DNA of 31,840 bases from positions 1 through 31,840 of the forward strand of contig JANMAT010000056.1 in NCBI GenBank assembly GCA_031359995.1, written 5' to 3'. The notes under the pieces are model-generated. The model did not search any database. It was not told where the DNA came from and saw only the letters and a program-made list of their open reading frames with translations. Within the stretch, counting starts at the first letter, position 1, and each line of letters begins with the position of its first letter. This document shows, in pieces, positions 1 to 6,715 of the stretch. This DNA comes from JANMAT01 sp031359995. GTDB taxonomy: Bacteria > Actinomycetota > Acidimicrobiia > Acidimicrobiales > Ilumatobacteraceae. The translations under genes were made by a program, and so were the position numbers.

Positions 1-553
1 GGCCGGCGAGCGCGTAGGCCTCGGCGAACAGCTCGGGCGGGCCCGAGTCCTCGTCGTCGTCCATGCCGATGCCGACCACGTACGGCGACGGGTGGGCCAG
101 CACGGTCTCCACCAGCTCGAGCGCCACGGCCGGGGTGTGGCGCCGGTTGATGTCGGCGATCATGCGGCCGCGCACCCCGAAGTCGGCCTCGGCGGCCTCG
201 ATGCCGGCGGTGAGACCGGTCACCATCGCGGCGTAGTCGAGGTGGGGGTGGTTCGTCGGGCTGAAGAACATCTCCCGGTAGCGCACGTTGCCCGTCTTCA
301 CGCCGTGGGCCAGCGAGTCGTACACCGCCCGTTCGAAGTCGTGGGCGTCGCGCATCGACTCGCACACCAGGTAGAGCAGTTCGAGGAAGCCGAGGAACGA
401 CGTGAAGTCGTAGGCGTGGTCGGGGTCGCGGGTCGGCAGCACCACCTTGTGGCGCGCCGAAAGGTCGAGGAACGTGTCCACCGGGACGGCGCCCTCGAGG
501 TGGCAGTGCAGCTCCACCTTGGGCAGGGCCCGCAGGAACGTCTCGTCGATCAT
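1..553 (-). CDS. add: Adenosine deaminase, 3' end cut off by the window
   Basis: Adenosine deaminase family enzyme, which hydrolyses adenosine to inosine and ammonia in cytosolic purine salvage. Reading back from an ATG at 553 gives MIDETFLRALPKVELHCHLE, the classic N-terminus of the family. The two histidines of the HxH zinc-binding motif are residues 16 and 18 (ELHCHLEGA). The ORF stays open for 184 codons to the window edge, so roughly half of a usual 330-340 residue protein is present and the later zinc, glutamate and aspartate residues lie outside. It is the first of a run of minus-strand genes, 46 bp downstream of the secreted repeat protein's stop. Adenine deaminase or another family member is possible without the C-terminal half. 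Confidence 0.9.
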   Translation of the reverse strand, partial: MIDETFLRALPKVELHCHLEGAVPVDTFLDLSARHKVVLPTRDPDHAYDFTSFLGFLELLYLVCESMRDAHDFERAVYDSLAHGVKTGNVRYREMFFSPTNHPHLDYAAMVTGLTAGIEAAEADFGVRGRMIADINRRHTPAVALELVETVLAHPSPYVVGIGMDDDEDSGPPELFAEAYALAG

Positions 554-599
554 CCGTTCGAGGCTAGGGCAGGCGTGTTTCGAACGTGTTCCGCGCCGG

Positions 600-2843
600 T
601 CACGGCTGGGCGGGTGGCGCCACGATCTGCCCGGGGGCGAACGCCGCGATCGTGGCGGCGTCGGCGCCGAAGGCCAGCGTCCACGTCTGGTTCGACAGCG
701 ATTGGGAGGCGAACACCGGCATGCGCCAGTTGGCCGACGCGATGTTCCACAGGTCGGCCACCACCGCGCGGTGATAGGCGGTCTGGAGGCCCGAGAAGTC
801 GGCGGGCGCCAGCACCTGCGCCCGGAACAGGTAGCGGGCCAGCTGGTGCATCTTGGCCGACACGACGACGACGTTGATGTTGTCGGCGCTCGACAGGCCG
901 TGGGCCGCGAGGTGCTGGCCGAACCGGTTCTCCCACTCGAGCTCGAGCACGTAGGCGTTCATCTCCCACAGCTGCGACTCGAAGCCCTGGTCAGCGATAC
1001 CAGGCGTCAGCTCGTTCGACAGGTAGATGCGGGCCACATCGTGCGCGGTCTGGCGCACGACGGTGTCGGTGACGAGCGCGTCGATGCGGGTGTCGACGTC
1101 GGCACGCGTGGCGATCTGGTCGAAGCCCACGAACGTCCAACGGTGGCCGCCCGCCGGGGCCATCGGCAGGCACCGGACCCCGGCCCCGAACCGGTCGGTG
1201 TTCTGCATGAAGTGGATCACCTCGTGGTAGGCGGTGGCGACCGCGCTGCCCACGTCGGCCACGGTGATGCTCTGGCCGTTCTTGGCCGTCCACTTGTCGT
1301 CGACCCAACGGTCCCAGTCGGGCTGGCTGGCCACGATCGCCGGGAACGGCCCGCTGTGGTAGGCGACCGTGTAGGTGATGTCACGGAAGGCCTGCTTGGT
1401 CATCGTGGGCGTCACCGCCGTGCGCAGGTGGTCGGCCAGGCCCGGGTTGATGTCGATGCGCTCCGCTCCGGCGCCGTTGACCTCGGTGCACGAGAACGGC
1501 TCCGGCGTGGCGGGTCGCGTGCGGGTGACGACCGGCTGCACCTCCTGCGCCACGGGCTGGCCGAGGTAGTAGCCGGCCACGTCGACCACGAGGTGGGTGC
1601 CGTTCTGGGAGAACAGCCGGATGCTCTCGCCCTCGCCCAGGGTCACGAAGGCGGCGTTGGCGACGGTGGACCCCGGGCCGGGCAGGTTCAGGTTCGACGC
1701 CAGCGGCATCGCCGTCTGCGCCGGGTAGGCGGTCACGTAGCCGGCGACCAGCGCCTCGGCGCCGGTCAGGTTCACCACCACGGAACCCACGCCCGTGGCC
1801 GGCACGCCACCGGCGCCGCCGAGGGGCAGGAGCCGGTTCTGGCCCGCGCCGACGATGCCCGAGTCGCGCGTGTCGAGCACGCGGGCCGGCGCCAGCGGCA
1901 CGAACAGGCCTTCGGTGCCCGACGGCGAGGACGAGCTGGTGAACCAGCCGGCCACGTCCGCGATGAGGTCGACCGGGTTCTGCGAGAAGAGCGAGATGCG
2001 CCCGCCGGCGCCGAGCGGCACCACCACCAGGTTGGGCACGGTGGCGTTGCGGCCGGGCAGGTTCAGCACCGACGCCACCGGCCGGGTACCACCCGTCGGC
2101 CAGGCCGTCACGAAGCCGGTGGTGGTCGAGTCGGTGGCGGTCAGGTTGAGCACCACCGCCGACGCACCGGTCGCCGGCACGCTGCCCCGCCCGGCCACCT
2201 GCACGTCGATCGAGGAGCCGGGGCCCACCGGGCCCACGGCGCCGTTGCCTTCGCGCGTGTCGAGGATGCGGGCCGGCTTGAGCGGCACGAACCGCCCGTC
2301 GGTGGCAGCGGCCGCCTCGGTCCAGTAGCCGGCGACGTCGATGATGGCGTCGCCGCCGCTCTGGCTGAACAGGTCGACGGCGCCGCCGGCGCCCAGGCGC
2401 ACCACGACCAGGTTGGCGACGGTCTGCCCGCGCGCCGTCACGTTCAGGTTCGACACGACCGGGCGCGCCGCGCCCGTCGGCGAGACGGTGAAGTAACCAG
2501 CGGCGGCCACATCGACCGCGGTGAGGTTGAAGGCCACCGCCACCGCGCCGCCGGCCGGTACCCCGCCGTGGGCGGCGACCGGCACGGCGACCGAGGCGCC
2601 CGCACCGAGGCGGCCACCCCCGCCGCCCGTGCCGTCACGGGTGTCGAGGATGCGCGCCGGCGGCAACGGGACGAAGCGCGCCGTGCTGACGGCGGCCGAG
2701 GCGCCCGTGGGCGCCACGGTGACGCCGAGCCCGGCCAGCCCGAGGCCCACCGCCAGCAGCGACGCGACCCGGATGCCACCCGCCTGGCGCTGCCCACGCT
2801 CGGTGGCGAGACGCGGGCGCGTCAGGAACGACAGGTGGGGCAT
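600..2843 (-). CDS. Secreted triple-repeat protein with C-terminal HEVIH (zincin-like) region
   Basis: Exported 747-residue protein. A positively charged N-terminus and a hydrophobic stretch at about residues 24-45 end in ASA|AV near residue 50, a good signal peptidase I site. Three tandem repeats of about 117 residues follow at 57-173, 185-301 and 314-426. Each runs FVPL.PAR(I/V)LDTR, then VxNLT, GYFT/GFVT, SNLN, NLVVV, LFSQ, and ends DVAGY/W. After a Pro/Thr linker, residues 455-747 form a different domain with AYHEVIHFMQN at 538-548. HEVIH (540-544) fits the HExxH zinc motif, and E627 in LWEMN is one candidate third ligand. I recognise no named family; the peptidase role is inferred. The start has GGAGG about 8 nt upstream of the ATG. 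The repeats resemble those of the protein at 6716-8599 but lack its cysteines. Confidence 0.85.
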   Translation of the reverse strand: MPHLSFLTRPRLATERGQRQAGGIRVASLLAVGLGLAGLGVTVAPTGASAAVSTARFVPLPPARILDTRDGTGGGGGRLGAGASVAVPVAAHGGVPAGGAVAVAFNLTAVDVAAAGYFTVSPTGAARPVVSNLNVTARGQTVANLVVVRLGAGGAVDLFSQSGGDAIIDVAGYWTEAAAATDGRFVPLKPARILDTREGNGAVGPVGPGSSIDVQVAGRGSVPATGASAVVLNLTATDSTTTGFVTAWPTGGTRPVASVLNLPGRNATVPNLVVVPLGAGGRISLFSQNPVDLIADVAGWFTSSSSPSGTEGLFVPLAPARVLDTRDSGIVGAGQNRLLPLGGAGGVPATGVGSVVVNLTGAEALVAGYVTAYPAQTAMPLASNLNLPGPGSTVANAAFVTLGEGESIRLFSQNGTHLVVDVAGYYLGQPVAQEVQPVVTRTRPATPEPFSCTEVNGAGAERIDINPGLADHLRTAVTPTMTKQAFRDITYTVAYHSGPFPAIVASQPDWDRWVDDKWTAKNGQSITVADVGSAVATAYHEVIHFMQNTDRFGAGVRCLPMAPAGGHRWTFVGFDQIATRADVDTRIDALVTDTVVRQTAHDVARIYLSNELTPGIADQGFESQLWEMNAYVLELEWENRFGQHLAAHGLSSADNINVVVVSAKMHQLARYLFRAQVLAPADFSGLQTAYHRAVVADLWNIASANWRMPVFASQSLSNQTWTLAFGADAATIAAFAPGQIVAPPAQP

Positions 2844-2988
2844 CGGGCAACCTCCGTGAGGCGGGCGCGGGGGACCGAGTTGTTCTAGTGCCTCCCGCCA
2901 CGAACGGTGCTGATCTCACGGGTTTTTGTCGACTTTTGTGGTCGGACCCGTGCTGGCACCATGGTCTGGCCTCAGTCGGGGCGGGACT
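2844..2988 (-). other. Upstream region of the secreted repeat gene
   Basis: Non-coding gap between two minus-strand genes. On the minus strand a clear GGAGG Shine-Dalgarno sequence stands just before the ATG at 2843. The only low-GC patch is around 2922-2940, where the plus strand reads tttttgtcgacttttg, a GTCGAC palindrome inside T-runs. It may be part of a promoter or binding site, but I cannot place convincing -35 and -10 boxes. Confidence 0.3.
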
Positions 2989-3678
2989 TCAGACCTGGAT
3001 GCGCAGCCAGTCCGGGAGTTCACGGATCGTGGCCAGCGTCGCCACATCGCCGGGGTGCTCGACGTGCTCGTGGGCCCAGGTCAGGGCATACGGGATGTGG
3101 ACCGCCCGCCCGCCGATGGCCAGCACGGGGAGCACATCGGAGCGCAGCGCGTTCCCGACCATCACGAAGCGCTCCACCGGTATGCGGTTGCGCCGGAGGA
3201 TGTGCCGGTACGTGGCTTCGTCCTTCTCGTTGACGATCTCGACGACGTGGACGTGCTCGAGCAGGCCCGACCGTTGGAGCTTGTGCTCCTGGTGCACCAG
3301 GTCGCCCTTGGTGATCACCACCAGCTGGTAGCGCCCGGCCAGCTCGCGCACCACGTCGGCCACGCCGTCGAGCAGGTCGACCGGATGCTGCAGCATCTGC
3401 TTGCCCCGGTCGACCAGATCGGCCAGCACGATGGCCGGCACCCGACCCTCGGTGACCTCCACGGCGGCCTCCACCATCGACAAGGTGAAGGCTTTGACGC
3501 CGTAGCCGAGCAGGGGGATGTTGCGGCGCTCCACGTCATCGAGGCGGCCGACCAGGTTGGTGTCGGGGTCGCAGAACGGCTCGAGCAGGTCACAGAACCA
3601 GGCCTGGGTGTCCTGGAAGACCCCCTCGGAGTGCCACAGGGTGTCGTCGGCGTCGAGGCCGACCCAGTCGATCGTCAC
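2989..3678 (-). CDS. HAD-family hydrolase
   Basis: Cytosolic haloacid-dehalogenase superfamily hydrolase of 229 residues, probably a phosphatase of unknown substrate. Motif I is LDADDTLW with D9 and D11 as the presumed nucleophile and acid/base pair. Motif II is the threonine of VVITKGD, K-containing segments follow, and motif IV is GNALRSDVLPV. The start is a GTG at 3678 (VTIDWVGLDADD): it puts motif I at the usual distance from the N-terminus, and its GTGA overlaps the stop of the upstream acetyltransferase by 4 bp, so the two are probably translationally coupled. The minus-strand frame stays open further upstream, but that part reads as a shadow of the acetyltransferase gene. Confidence 0.85.
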   Translation of the reverse strand: MTIDWVGLDADDTLWHSEGVFQDTQAWFCDLLEPFCDPDTNLVGRLDDVERRNIPLLGYGVKAFTLSMVEAAVEVTEGRVPAIVLADLVDRGKQMLQHPVDLLDGVADVVRELAGRYQLVVITKGDLVHQEHKLQRSGLLEHVHVVEIVNEKDEATYRHILRRNRIPVERFVMVGNALRSDVLPVLAIGGRAVHIPYALTWAHEHVEHPGDVATLATIRELPDWLRIQV

Positions 3679-4643
3679 GCGGTCAGCTCCTTGGCCAAGA
3701 ACACGAGGCCGTGGCCCCGAGGGTACGGGGCCCACTCGCCGCACGGCCGGTAGCCCTGTCGCTCGTAGAACGCCACGGCCTGGAACGTATGCGTGCTCAG
3801 GTACATGTTGCGGCCGCCGTGGGCCTGCACGTGACCCTCGGCCGCCCTGAGCAGCTTCGTGCCGAGCCCGCGGTGGCGCTCGGCCTCGTGCACCCACAGC
3901 ACGTGCACCTCGCCCGCGCCGCCCCACACGGTGCCGCTCAGCGCGCCGATGATGACCCCCAGGTCGTCGCGCACGAACGCGGCCCACTCCTGCCCGTCGG
4001 CGATGCCGGTGGCGGCCACGTTGAACCCGTAGAGCAGCTCGTGCAGTCGGGCCAGATCGGCGGGGTGGGGGTCGGCGACGACGACGGGGTCATCGACGCG
4101 CCGGCGCCACGTGGCCGTGGTGAGCCCGAACAGCACCTCGTCGGCATAGGTGCCGTCGCCCCGCGCGAACGACGCCGCCAAGTGGCCTTCGCGGCGGAAG
4201 CCGAGGCCGTCGAACAGGGCCAGGCTGGGTGCGTTGCGCACGTCGACGTAGGCGATGGCCTTCACGACGCTGCCCCCGGCGAAGGTGGCATCGAGCACGG
4301 CGGTGACCGCCTCGGCCGCCAGACCCCACCCCTGGGCCCACGGCGCCAGCGTGATGCCCATCTCCATGGCGTGCGGCGATGCCGCCAGCACGTGGACGTA
4401 CACGTCACCCGCGAGACGACCGCCGTGGCGCAGGGCCAGGTTCACCTGGTGACCGGGCTGCCCGGCCACGTCGTCGGCCATGGACGCGATGGTCGCGGCG
4501 GCCCGCTCGACGGAGTAGGGCCGGGTCCACGACTGCCAGCGGGCCACCGTCTCGTCGTCGCGGTACGCGGCGAGCGCGGGCGCGTCGTCGGCCGCGAGGC
4601 GGCCGATGCGGAGGCGGGGAGAGAGGAGAGGGAGCTCGAGCAT
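3675..4643 (-). CDS. Tandem GNAT N-acetyltransferase (RimL-like plus second GNAT domain)
   Basis: A 322-residue protein carrying two GNAT acetyl-CoA-dependent acetyltransferase domains. The first, about residues 6-172, is RimJ/RimL-like, with the acetyl-CoA loop QGWGLA and the family ending NAPSLALFDGLGFRREG. The second, about 185-322, has the RxxGxG/A-type loop HRGLGTKLL and the ending AVAFYERQGYR. The substrates are unknown; RimL-like domains often modify protein N-termini or small amines. The downstream HAD gene overlaps by 4 bp, suggesting joint expression. The start ATG at 4643 gives MLELPLLSPRLRIGRL, a normal RimL beginning. TACCGT about 25 nt upstream could be a -10 box. Confidence 0.85.
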   Translation of the reverse strand: MLELPLLSPRLRIGRLAADDAPALAAYRDDETVARWQSWTRPYSVERAAATIASMADDVAGQPGHQVNLALRHGGRLAGDVYVHVLAASPHAMEMGITLAPWAQGWGLAAEAVTAVLDATFAGGSVVKAIAYVDVRNAPSLALFDGLGFRREGHLAASFARGDGTYADEVLFGLTTATWRRRVDDPVVVADPHPADLARLHELLYGFNVAATGIADGQEWAAFVRDDLGVIIGALSGTVWGGAGEVHVLWVHEAERHRGLGTKLLRAAEGHVQAHGGRNMYLSTHTFQAVAFYERQGYRPCGEWAPYPRGHGLVFLAKELTA

Positions 4644-4682
4644 GGGCGCAGACGGGCAGGGGACGCCACGGTAGCGCCACCT

Positions 4683-4699
4683 GCCCGCCCACGGCGGGC
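4683..4699 (-). terminator. Hairpin after the WXG100 gene
   Basis: Perfect 7-bp stem GCCCGCC / GGCGGGC with a CAC loop, about 50 bp downstream of the WXG100 stop on the minus strand and before the acetyltransferase gene. No U-tract follows, which is common for terminators of GC-rich actinobacteria. Confidence 0.5.
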
Positions 4700-4750
4700 G
4701 TCATTCGCCGTCCGGGAGGGGGTGGAGGAGAACGGCGAGCGCCCAAGAGG

Positions 4751-5026
4751 TCATCCGTTGGCCATGGCCACCCGCAGGCCCTGGGCCCGCACGACGCAGT
4801 CCTGGCCGGCCACCTCGAACGCCTGGTTCAACCGGGTCAGCGCGGTGGTGAAGCTGCCGTTCCAGTCGGTGACGAACTGCTCGCGCGCCGGCCCCGACCA
4901 CGCCGTGTTGGCGAGGCAGGCGTTCACCGCACCCATGACCGCGGTGATGCCCTCGATCTGGCGCTTCAGGGTGAGCCCGAGCTGGTTGAGCTGATCGGGG
5001 TCGGCGCCCCACATGCCTGCGGCCAT
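4751..5026 (-). CDS. WXG100 (ESAT-6-like) family protein
   Basis: Small helical-hairpin protein of 91 residues. It begins MAAGMWGADPDQLNQLG and has the turn motif W43-S-G45, followed by an amphipathic helix, matching the WXG100 layout. Such proteins are usually type VII secretion substrates, but no ESX/EccC components are visible nearby, so this is an orphan and its partner is unknown. Cysteines at 37 and 77, one in each helix, could form a disulfide; this is unusual and only inferred. The start is the ATG at 5026 with AGAGGA about 8 nt upstream. A longer minus-strand reading up to 5284 overlaps the Nudix gene and is not credible. Confidence 0.8.
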   Translation of the reverse strand: MAAGMWGADPDQLNQLGLTLKRQIEGITAVMGAVNACLANTAWSGPAREQFVTDWNGSFTTALTRLNQAFEVAGQDCVVRAQGLRVAMANG

Positions 5027-5070
5027 GGTTGGTGTCCTCTCGTGCGGGCCCGTCGGCGACGGGCGGCTTC

Positions 5071-5583
5071 TCACGAGGTACGTGTGCGCAGCGAGGCCGT
5101 GTGTGGAAGGAGGATCTCGGGCGAATCCTCCACGAAGGGCCGATCGCGCACCACGGCGGGCAGGTCGTCGGCGCTCACCCACTCCACGCCGATCACCTCG
5201 CCGTCGGAGAAGGCGAACGGTCCGTCGTGCACCACGCGATAGGCGCGGCCGTGCACGTGCAGCGTGTCGCTGGCGTAGCGGCACGGGCCCAACGCGTCGA
5301 TGGTGGCGTCGTGCACGCCGAGCTCCTCGGCCAGCTCCCGCCGGGCGGCCTCGTCATAGGCCTCGCCGGCGCCGACCACCCCGCCGGCGCCGATGTCCCA
5401 GCAACCCGGCGCAACGTCCTTGGTGGGGCTGCGCTGTTGCAGCAGGACGCGACCACGCCGATCGACCACCAGCACGTACACGGCGCGGTGCGCCAGCGTG
5501 CGGGCCCGCACCACGGCGCGGGTCACCACGCCGATGACGCGGTCGTGGTCGTCGACGTGGTCGACGAGCTCCTCAGCCGCCAC
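5071..5583 (-). CDS. Nudix hydrolase
   Basis: Nudix-fold pyrophosphohydrolase of 170 residues. The Nudix box is complete: GGVVGAGEAYDEAARRELAE followed by ELGV, which fits Gx5Ex7REUxEExGU. The substrate is not known. The N-terminal part (VDHVDDHDRVIGVVTRAVVR, then RAVYVLVVDRRGRVLLQQRS) resembles the Idi/YfcD-like subgroup. The start chosen is the GTG at 5583 (VAAEELVDHVDD), which overlaps the MOSC gene's end by 11 bp; longer readings run through MOSC in another frame. The overlap suggests one transcript with the MOSC gene. Confidence 0.88.
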   Translation of the reverse strand: MAAEELVDHVDDHDRVIGVVTRAVVRARTLAHRAVYVLVVDRRGRVLLQQRSPTKDVAPGCWDIGAGGVVGAGEAYDEAARRELAEELGVHDATIDALGPCRYASDTLHVHGRAYRVVHDGPFAFSDGEVIGVEWVSADDLPAVVRDRPFVEDSPEILLPHTASLRTRTS

Positions 5584-6271
5584 CGACGACCTCGACGGCG
5601 TCGCCCACGTGGATGGGTCCGGGTTGGTGCACCATGCAGCCCACGCCAAGATCGCCGCCCGTGCGCAGGATCGATCGCAGCACGTCCTGGTCGCGCTCGA
5701 TGCCACCGGGCTGGGCGCGGGTGGTGAGCACGCAACGGTCGGTCGTCTTCACGACCTCGAGCACGGCGCCACCGATGCGCAGCGTGGACCCCACGAGCGC
5801 GATCTCGTCGGCACCGTCGACGACGATGTTCGGACGGAAGCGGCGAACGTCCCAGTCGGCGATGGAGCCGACCGACAGCAGGTGGGCCATGGTGCGGTTC
5901 GAGTCGTGGAAGCTGCCCTTCGGGCCGTTCCACGTGAGCAGCTTGCTGTCGTCGTCGAAGAAGTCCTCGGCGATCTCGTAGGTGCCGCGCCCGTCGGGCT
6001 CGGCCTCGACCAGCGCGACGTCACGGTCGAGCCACGCCGCGAGGTCGGCGTGGTCGCCGGGCAGCGTGATGACCGGGCGACCCTCGACCCACCGGGCGGC
6101 GGCGTACAGCAGCTCGGGCACACGCTTGGCCGTGAGCACCTTCCCCGTGGCCCGGTCGAGCACGCCCCAGTGGCGATCGCCCTCGATACCGAGGGGTGTC
6201 ATGACGGCGGCGTCGAGCCGCTCGCCCTGCATGGACTTCACCGGATAGCGCCACAGCTGCACGACTCGCAT
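5573..6271 (-). CDS. MOSC domain protein (YcbX/mARC-like)
   Basis: A 232-residue MOSC protein with the N-terminal beta-barrel typical of YcbX and mARC. It begins MRVVQLWRYPVKSMQGE and later has FRPNIVVDG and the conserved cysteine segment TTDRCVLTTRAQPG, where the cysteine would bind a molybdenum cofactor or carry sulfur. Related enzymes reduce N-hydroxylated compounds. No ferredoxin domain is fused, so the electron donor is unknown. The ATG at 6271 fits the family N-terminus better than the TTG at 6283. The Nudix gene overlaps its 3' end. A perfect palindrome sits about 30 bp upstream of the start. Confidence 0.87.
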   Translation of the reverse strand: MRVVQLWRYPVKSMQGERLDAAVMTPLGIEGDRHWGVLDRATGKVLTAKRVPELLYAAARWVEGRPVITLPGDHADLAAWLDRDVALVEAEPDGRGTYEIAEDFFDDDSKLLTWNGPKGSFHDSNRTMAHLLSVGSIADWDVRRFRPNIVVDGADEIALVGSTLRIGGAVLEVVKTTDRCVLTTRAQPGGIERDQDVLRSILRTGGDLGVGCMVHQPGPIHVGDAVEVVGGG

Positions 6272-6299
6272 GACGCGATCCAATCAGATGCCGGACCCA

Positions 6300-6314
6300 C
6301 CGTCGGACCGACGG
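6300..6314. promoter_or_regulatory. 15-bp palindrome upstream of the MOSC-Nudix pair
   Basis: CCGTCGG-A-CCGACGG is a perfect inverted repeat 28 bp upstream of the MOSC start codon. Its position is right for a repressor operator of the minus-strand MOSC-Nudix unit. The binding protein is unknown. Confidence 0.35.
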
Positions 6315-6715
6315 ACAGCTGTAGCAGTGATTTGCGTGGGTTCCGGGAACGGTTGCAATTCCATTTCGAGCACCGGAATCGATCGTGCCGTACCGAGCCA
6401 CTGGGCGCTCCGACGCCACTTGGTCGCCGCCAGACCTTGCTGACGCCTGGCCGTTCGATGGCCCTGAGCTGGGCCTCCTACCGCGCACGGCGCGAACAAT
6501 TCCACCCAGCGCATCCCTCACCCTCTGGTTGAGCATCATAGAAATGCTAAGCAGTACATCGCGTCACCCTAAATGACGATTGCTGGCAACCAACTATCTG
6601 GTGCGCTCGGACCGTTCGGTGTAGCTCTTTGGAGACCACCTATCCAGTGCAGCGGGCGGCATCATCCGAGCATTCGGCGGAGCAGTCTCTCGCGCCCATC
6701 GACCTTGGGGAGCCG
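6315..6715. other. About 400 bp without a gene, lower in GC
   Basis: This intergenic stretch separates divergent units and is visibly more AT-rich than its surroundings, for example at 6525-6610. Short reading frames on both strands show no recognisable protein. I found no riboswitch or tRNA. It must hold the promoter of the secreted gene at 6716; TATCTG at about 6593-6598 is a possible -10 box with no good -35. A GGGGA ribosome-binding site lies just before the ATG at 6716. Confidence 0.3.

Noticed and set aside
447..2888. Very long plus-strand open frame (813 codons) opposite the secreted repeat gene
   Set aside because: It is Arg/His/Gly-rich antisense translation of a high-GC gene, with no signal peptide or motif; the minus-strand gene explains the region.
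5027..5284. N-terminal extension of the WXG100 protein to 177 residues
   Set aside because: The extra part is Arg-rich antisense of the Nudix gene; a proper RBS and ATG are at 5026.
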